This document shows positions 59,769-64,000 of a stretch of 64,000 nt of DNA, one piece after another (positions within the stretch are counted from its first letter, which is position 1; each line of letters starts with the position of its first letter). This DNA comes from Sporosarcina jeotgali (lineage in GTDB: Bacteria; Bacillota; Bacilli; Bacillales_A; Planococcaceae), in contig NZ_CP116341.1 in the NCBI RefSeq assembly GCF_033304595.1, positions 849,001 through 913,000 of the forward strand. The letters are read 5' to 3'. The notes beneath the pieces were generated by a model that did not search any database, was not told the DNA's origin, and saw nothing but the letters and a program-made list of their open reading frames with translations. The position numbers and the translations under genes are program-made.

Positions 59769-60965
59769 TTATGAACGTGTAGCAGCTAATACATCTGTGT
59801 TCTTCTTTGCCCATGTGGCGGCTATGAAAAAGCAAGTGAGAAGGATAGCCGTACCTAGGAAATAGGGAGCGGTCATTTTCCAGTCGAAAACGAATCCAGC
59901 GAGTGCAGGACCCACCATGTTGCCTAAGCTCATGTAGGCATTCATCATTCCAGCTGCATAGCCTTGTTCGTTGCCAGCAAGTTTTGAAACTAACGTATTT
60001 ACTGCGGGTCTCAGTAATGCAGTAGCAGTTGAGAAAATTGTTGCCACTAGCAGGATCGACCAAAACACGTTAACGAATGTAATGCTGAGCATCGCTGCAG
60101 CTGCAATGACTAAATTGATAAGGATGACTCTCATTTCTCCAAAGCGCTTGAACAGCCGGTTAATGACAAATGTCTGGATGATGACACCAACGAATCCGCC
60201 CACTGTAATAATGACCGCAATCATGAGGGGCGTATAGTTGTATTTAATGCCCACGTAGAGTGAAATGGTCGATTGGAAGTTTGCCAGACCGAAGGAGAAA
60301 ACAAACATGACCAGTAAGACGACGAAATAGGACGTCTTTGCAGAGCGGGCAATTTGTTGAAATAAGTTTTCGGTCCGCCGCGGTCCGTTTTCAGCTGCGG
60401 GACTTGGGGCAGGATTCGGTAAAATATAGATGGACATGACTGCAGCGAATAACGCAGCGCCTGCCGCAAAGTAAAAGGGGAACTGAAGTCCGAATTTAGA
60501 TAGAAAACCTCCAATTCCAGGTCCTATCATGAAACCAAGGGACATGGATGCGCCCAGGAGCCCCATACCGCGACCGCGTTCTTCGAATGTGGTAATGTCT
60601 GCGACAAAAGCCATCATCGGAGGAATTAAGAATGCTGATCCAAAACCTGAGAAGAATCGGGCAACGAAAAGCATCCAAAGTTCTGTCGAAAGTCCAAAAG
60701 CCAGTTGAGACACTCCATAGAGAATGAGTCCGAAAATGATAATATTCTTTCGTCCGTGTTTATCTGAAAGAGAACCGGAAACCGGTGAAAATATAAATTG
60801 TGCAAATGAAAACACGGCAATTAGGGCTCCAAGTGCAGTACCCGCTACGCCGAACGTACCCAGGTAGTCAGGCATGATGGGGATGATCAGTCCAATTCCT
60901 GACATGGTAATGAACATATTGAACATCAGAATATAAATCGCAAATGATGTTGATTTAGCAGCCAC
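59769..60965 (-). CDS. MFS multidrug exporter (DHA1, NorA/Bmr-like)
   Basis: A 398-residue protein with twelve membrane helices. Motif A GSLSDKHGRKNIIIFG lies between helices 2 and 3, and motif C GFMIGPGIGGFLS in helix 5 marks it as a drug/proton antiporter. Closest in layout to NorA/Bmr-type exporters; substrates cannot be assigned. The ATG has an AAGGAGG-type site upstream. An intergenic array of phased repeats lies upstream of its start. Confidence 0.88.
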   Translation of the reverse strand: MAAKSTSFAIYILMFNMFITMSGIGLIIPIMPDYLGTFGVAGTALGALIAVFSFAQFIFSPVSGSLSDKHGRKNIIIFGLILYGVSQLAFGLSTELWMLFVARFFSGFGSAFLIPPMMAFVADITTFEERGRGMGLLGASMSLGFMIGPGIGGFLSKFGLQFPFYFAAGAALFAAVMSIYILPNPAPSPAAENGPRRTENLFQQIARSAKTSYFVVLLVMFVFSFGLANFQSTISLYVGIKYNYTPLMIAVIITVGGFVGVIIQTFVINRLFKRFGEMRVILINLVIAAAAMLSITFVNVFWSILLVATIFSTATALLRPAVNTLVSKLAGNEQGYAAGMMNAYMSLGNMVGPALAGFVFDWKMTAPYFLGTAILLTCFFIAATWAKKNTDVLAATRS

Positions 60966-61130
60966 ACGGGTTCCTCCTTACTATTCAGTTTTATCCTCGC
61001 CTAAGTTTAGCATACCGCTTGTCCAACCTGTGTTCGAAGCGCTCAGATGATTCTTGTAATACGGATAAATTATGTATTTCAACTTACATTCAAATTTGAG
61101 TTGAGTAGATTGGCTGGGGGATAGTGAAAG

Positions 61131-61290
61131 TGCTCATAAAACCGGCGAAACGCTCATAAAACTCCAGATTTGCTCATAACCCAAGGGAAGTGATCATAAA
61201 CCCCGGAATATGCTCATAACCCAAAGGAAGTGATCATAAACATCAAAATATGCTCATAACCCATGAAAAGTGATCATAAACAAAAAATGC
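61131..61290. repeat. Eight phased 20-bp repeats (TGMTCATAA core)
   Basis: Eight units of exactly 20 bp. Each begins TGCTCATAA or TGATCATAA (one CGCTCATAA), with about ten conserved bases followed by about ten variable ones. From the third unit the two versions alternate, giving a 40-bp higher-order repeat: TGCTCATAACCC then TGATCATAAAC. The second version holds the palindrome TGATCA. Confidence 0.9.
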
Positions 61291-61379
61291 AGTCGCTTAT
61301 CCATTCATTCAACCCCTCCTGGAATGGAACATCAGTCCTTCAAACCTTCACATCCTCGCGATCGACCAAACCCTTCCAA

Positions 61380-61413
61380 TAAAAAAAGCAGAAGCTTATA
61401 ATGCGCTTCTGCT
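61380..61413 (-). terminator. Terminator of the pot operon
   Basis: On the reverse strand, stem AGCAGAAGC/GCTTCTGCT with a 9-base loop and seven T. Confidence 0.93.
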
Positions 61414-61426
61414 GTACCCAAACAAC

Positions 61427-62500
61427 TTACTTCATATTCATCTTAAACTCCAGGAACAGTTCATTGTACGTACCCAGCATTTCCAAGCCCAAATCTTTGT
61501 ATACTTCCAAGTGATCCCGCGCTGCTTCATCCGGATAGTACCGTTCATCAGCAACCACTTCAGGGTCCAAAAGATCTAACGCTTTTACGTTTGGCGTTGA
61601 ATAGCCGACATAGTCCGCATTTTGAGCCGCCACTTCAGGACGTAACATGAAGTTGATAAACTCGTAAGCCCCATCAATATTTTTCACTGTTTTTGGAATG
61701 ACGATGTTATCAAACCACAAGTTTGATCCTTCATCGGGCACTACATACGTGATGTCTTCGTTCTCTGACATCATATCTGCGGCTTGCCCAGACCAGATAA
61801 GTGAGACCGCGGCTTCGTTATTCATCATCATCTGTGTTACTTCATCACCAATGACGGCTTTAATATTCGGACTCAGCGTTTTCAGCTTATCCGCAGCTTC
61901 TCGTAATTCACCCAAATTGGTCGAGTTCAGTGAATAGCCCAGAGAATTCAAGCTCATCCCAATGACTTCCCGGGCGCTATCCACGAGCACAGCCTCTTGT
62001 TTAAGCGAAGGATCCCATAAGTTATCCCAGCTCTCAAATGTTTGGCCTTCTAACAAAGTGGGATTGTAAGCAATCCCGAGCGTCCCCCAGAAATAGGGAA
62101 TTGAATACGTGTTGTCAGGGTCAAACGGCAGATTCATGAAATAGGGATCGATATTTTTGATGTTGGGAATTTTTTCGTAATCAAGGGGGATGAGCAGATC
62201 TTTTTCCCGCATCATTTCCACCATATACTCGGACGGAACTGTGAGGTCATAAGACGTCCCGCCTTGTTCGATTTTTCCCATCATCCCTTCGTTCGAATCG
62301 AAGGTTTCATAGATGACATTGATGCCCGTTTCTTTTTCGAATTGTTTAATGAGATCAGGATCAATATATTCTCCCCAGTTATAGACGGTGAGTGTATTCC
62401 CGCCCGATTGTGCACCGCTTTTAGCGAGCTGTGCGTTAATAATCATTAGAATGGCTGCAGTTGCCGCAATTAAGATTGCTCCACGTACTAACGCTTTCAT
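61427..62500 (-). CDS. potD: Spermidine/putrescine-binding protein PotD
   Basis: A 357-residue substrate-binding protein with an N-terminal membrane helix or signal (GAILIAATAAILMIINAQL) and the polyamine-binding pattern LTVYNWGEYIDPDLIKQFE, YETFDSNEGM, DLTVPSEYMV, with YFWGTLGIAYNP. No lipobox Cys is present, so it may stay tethered by its N-terminal helix. It hands polyamines to PotBC. The ATG overlaps the potC stop (ATGA). It is the last gene of the operon and ends before a strong terminator. Confidence 0.93.
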   Translation of the reverse strand: MKALVRGAILIAATAAILMIINAQLAKSGAQSGGNTLTVYNWGEYIDPDLIKQFEKETGINVIYETFDSNEGMMGKIEQGGTSYDLTVPSEYMVEMMREKDLLIPLDYEKIPNIKNIDPYFMNLPFDPDNTYSIPYFWGTLGIAYNPTLLEGQTFESWDNLWDPSLKQEAVLVDSAREVIGMSLNSLGYSLNSTNLGELREAADKLKTLSPNIKAVIGDEVTQMMMNNEAAVSLIWSGQAADMMSENEDITYVVPDEGSNLWFDNIVIPKTVKNIDGAYEFINFMLRPEVAAQNADYVGYSTPNVKALDLLDPEVVADERYYPDEAARDHLEVYKDLGLEMLGTYNELFLEFKMNMK

Positions 62501-63297
62501 CGTTTCACCCCCGCAGCAGGTGTTTTAGGACGGTTTGAGATGAAGTAATAGCCTAAAATCAGCCCGGCTGTTATTACAAAGATGAGACCAGATAATGCAT
62601 TGATAGTTAACGTGACGCCAGTTCGAGCCATTGAATAGATTTCAACAGAAAGCGTCGAGAATCCATTTCCCGTTACGAAGAATGTCACAGCAAAGTCATC
62701 CAGAGAGTAAGTGAGTGCCAAGAAGAAACCAGCGAATATCCCGGGTTTGATGAATGGCAAAATAACTCTCGACATGATTTCTTTACGAGTTGCCCCTAAA
62801 TCCAATGCCGCATCGATCAGTGTCGGACTCATTTCCTGGAGTTTCGGCAATACCATAATGACGACGATTGGAATACTGAACGCAATATGGGAAAGAAGTA
62901 CAGAAGCGAATCCGAGTTTAATGCCAACCAGCGTAAATAGGATCAGAAAGGAAGCACCGATGATAACATCTGGACTTACCATCAGTATGCTGTTCATCGA
63001 AAGCATCGCATTCCGCATCGCTTTGTTTTTCATGTAATGGATTGTGATCGCACCCATGACTCCAATTGCTGTAGAAATCAAAGCGGAGAGGAGGGCGACG
63101 ACCACTGTGTTGAGTACGATGACGATGAGCCGCTTATCTTCAAACACAGCCGCGTAATGCTCCCATGTAAATGACTCGAAATGGGACATCGTGCCGCCAG
63201 AATTGAAAGAGTAAAAAATCAAGTAAAATATGGGTGCATATAAGACAAGAAAGACAGCTGTCAAATAGATCTTTGGGAGTTTACCGTTTCTTTCCAC
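62497..63297 (-). CDS. potC: Spermidine/putrescine permease PotC
   Basis: A 266-residue permease with six membrane helices and the EAA motif LIDAALDLGATRKEIMSRV, which contacts the ATPase PotA (outside the window). It forms the channel with PotB. The start is GTG 63297 after GGGGGATGG; it overlaps the potB end by 17 bp. Confidence 0.92.
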   Translation of the reverse strand: MERNGKLPKIYLTAVFLVLYAPIFYLIFYSFNSGGTMSHFESFTWEHYAAVFEDKRLIVIVLNTVVVALLSALISTAIGVMGAITIHYMKNKAMRNAMLSMNSILMVSPDVIIGASFLILFTLVGIKLGFASVLLSHIAFSIPIVVIMVLPKLQEMSPTLIDAALDLGATRKEIMSRVILPFIKPGIFAGFFLALTYSLDDFAVTFFVTGNGFSTLSVEIYSMARTGVTLTINALSGLIFVITAGLILGYYFISNRPKTPAAGVKR

Positions 63298-64000
63298 TTC
63301 CAGCCATCCCCCTTTCGTTCGCGCTCGTTAGAAGCAATATAACAACCATGAATACTATTAAGAACACAGCAATCGTCGAGCCCATTCCCCAGTTTTGTGT
63401 GACAAGGAATTGCTGCTCAATTGCTGTACCAAGTGTGATAACTTTGTTTCCTGCAATTAGACGAGTAATCATGAACAATGATAACGCTGGGATAAATACA
63501 ACTTGAACACCTGACTTCACGCCGTTGAGCGTAAGCGGCCAAATAACACGCCTGAAAGTGATCCAAGCATTCGCACCAAGGTCACGCGAGGCGTCTATTA
63601 AAGCAGGATTCAATTTATCAAGCGCATTGAAAATCGGCAATATCATAAACGGAATGAAGATATAAACAGATACAAACACGAAACTGAAGTCTGTGAACAA
63701 AATCTGTTGTTTTCCGATGCCGACAGATTCCAGCAAAGCATTAACCGGTCCATATAAGCCCATCAATCCTATGAACGCATAGGTCTTCAGCAATAGATTA
63801 ATCCACGATGGGATAATGATCAGCAGCAGCCACAACTGCTTATGCTTTAGTTTAGTTAAGAAATAAGCTGTAGGGTATGAGATTAACAATGAGAAAAACG
63901 TAATGAGAAAGGCATACCAAAATGAGCTCACTGTCAGTTTTAAATAGACAGAGGTGAAGAAGTTTTTATAGTTATCGATTGTGAAATTGCCGCTTAAATC
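63281..64000 (-). CDS. potB: Spermidine/putrescine permease PotB, N-terminus cut off
   Basis: A polytopic permease truncated by the window end. The open frame continues upstream of the apparent GTG at 63931 to base 64000, reading FTIDNYKNFFTSVYLKLT, which is PotB-like, so the true start lies outside. The EAA motif LIDASRDLGANAWITFRRV is present. With PotC it forms the polyamine channel. The C-terminal end overlaps potC. Confidence 0.92.
   Translation of the reverse strand, partial: DLSGNFTIDNYKNFFTSVYLKLTVSSFWYAFLITFFSLLISYPTAYFLTKLKHKQLWLLLIIIPSWINLLLKTYAFIGLMGLYGPVNALLESVGIGKQQILFTDFSFVFVSVYIFIPFMILPIFNALDKLNPALIDASRDLGANAWITFRRVIWPLTLNGVKSGVQVVFIPALSLFMITRLIAGNKVITLGTAIEQQFLVTQNWGMGSTIAVFLIVFMVVILLLTSANERGMAGSGKKR

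Larger units (their letters stand above)
60966..61426. other. Intergenic region with repeat array
   Basis: About 460 bp between the MFS gene and potD. It holds the eight-unit 20-bp repeat (61131-61290) and the pot terminator (61380-61413), both described separately. I see no gene. Confidence 0.6.

Noticed and set aside
59407..60063. 218-codon frame antisense to the end of the vWA gene and the MFS gene
   Set aside because: It spans a strong terminator and is a shadow of both genes.
61131..61290. CRISPR array
   Set aside because: Conserved cores are only about 10 bp with about 10-bp variable parts, much shorter than CRISPR repeats and spacers, and no cas genes are near.

Overview
The window reads as a chromosomal segment of a Gram-positive, endospore-forming member of the Bacillales. 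Planococcaceae, and probably a Sporosarcina-like organism, is my inference. The evidence is AGGAGG-type ribosome sites, frequent GTG/TTG starts, U-tracted terminators, spore genes (spoVAC-AD-AE, spoVIF, yjcZ, CotZ/CotO-type coat proteins), a Spo0E-type phosphatase, a KinE-like sporulation kinase, and a murE-prfC pair like that of staphylococci. Gene order is strongly collinear with two Bacillus subtilis regions (yjbH to yjcH, and ktrD/kinE to ykuL/ccpC). I see no insertion sequence, prophage, CRISPR array or rRNA.

1-7 kb: the yjb block: spxH (cut by the window edge), truncated hemoglobin yjbI, lytic transglycosylase cwlQ, yjbL, alarmone synthetase relQ, NAD kinase, a RluA/RluD-type pseudouridine synthase, prpE, then mgtE. 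6.6-10.9 kb: spore genes. They are a CotO-like gene with a sigma-K-type promoter, cotZ, a sigma-G-type promoter driving lipoprotein-spoVAC-spoVAD-spoVAE, yjcZ, spoVIF, and a small gene behind a sigma-B-type promoter. 11-13.4 kb: yjcF-yjcG-yjcH and pgpA. 13.5-17.2 kb: a TAXI-type TRAP transporter with a cre-like site. 17.3-24 kb: two small unknown genes, tRNA-Val(GAC), a DNA glycosylase, and a module of a degenerate sigma-54-type regulator, a class III aminotransferase and a YjiH-type transporter.

24-28 kb: the qoxABCD aa3 quinol oxidase operon; QoxA ends in an Asp-Met repeat encoded by a hexanucleotide microsatellite. 28.5-36.8 kb: a small unknown gene, an aldehyde dehydrogenase, murE, prfC and an RND exporter. 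37-47.7 kb: a yybP-ykoY Mn2+ riboswitch with a TerC-family gene, a Ktr K+ transporter, a KinE-like kinase, a MarR regulator, ykvS, a Spo0E-like gene, ykwC, ykyB, FadR-controlled fadH, darB/cbpB and ccpC.

47.7-59.7 kb: eight tightly packed genes form one apparent operon behind an ECF-type promoter (TGGAAC-N16-CGTA). They encode a large secreted/membrane protein, an ABC ATPase and permease, a Gly-Gln-repeat membrane protein, a MoxR AAA+ ATPase, a DUF58 protein and two BatA/von Willebrand A membrane proteins. This is the best candidate for a poorly described system; I infer an envelope-stress or cell-surface maturation machine. 59.8-64 kb: an MFS exporter, an intergenic array of eight 20-bp phased repeats, and potD-potC-potB (potB cut by the window end).
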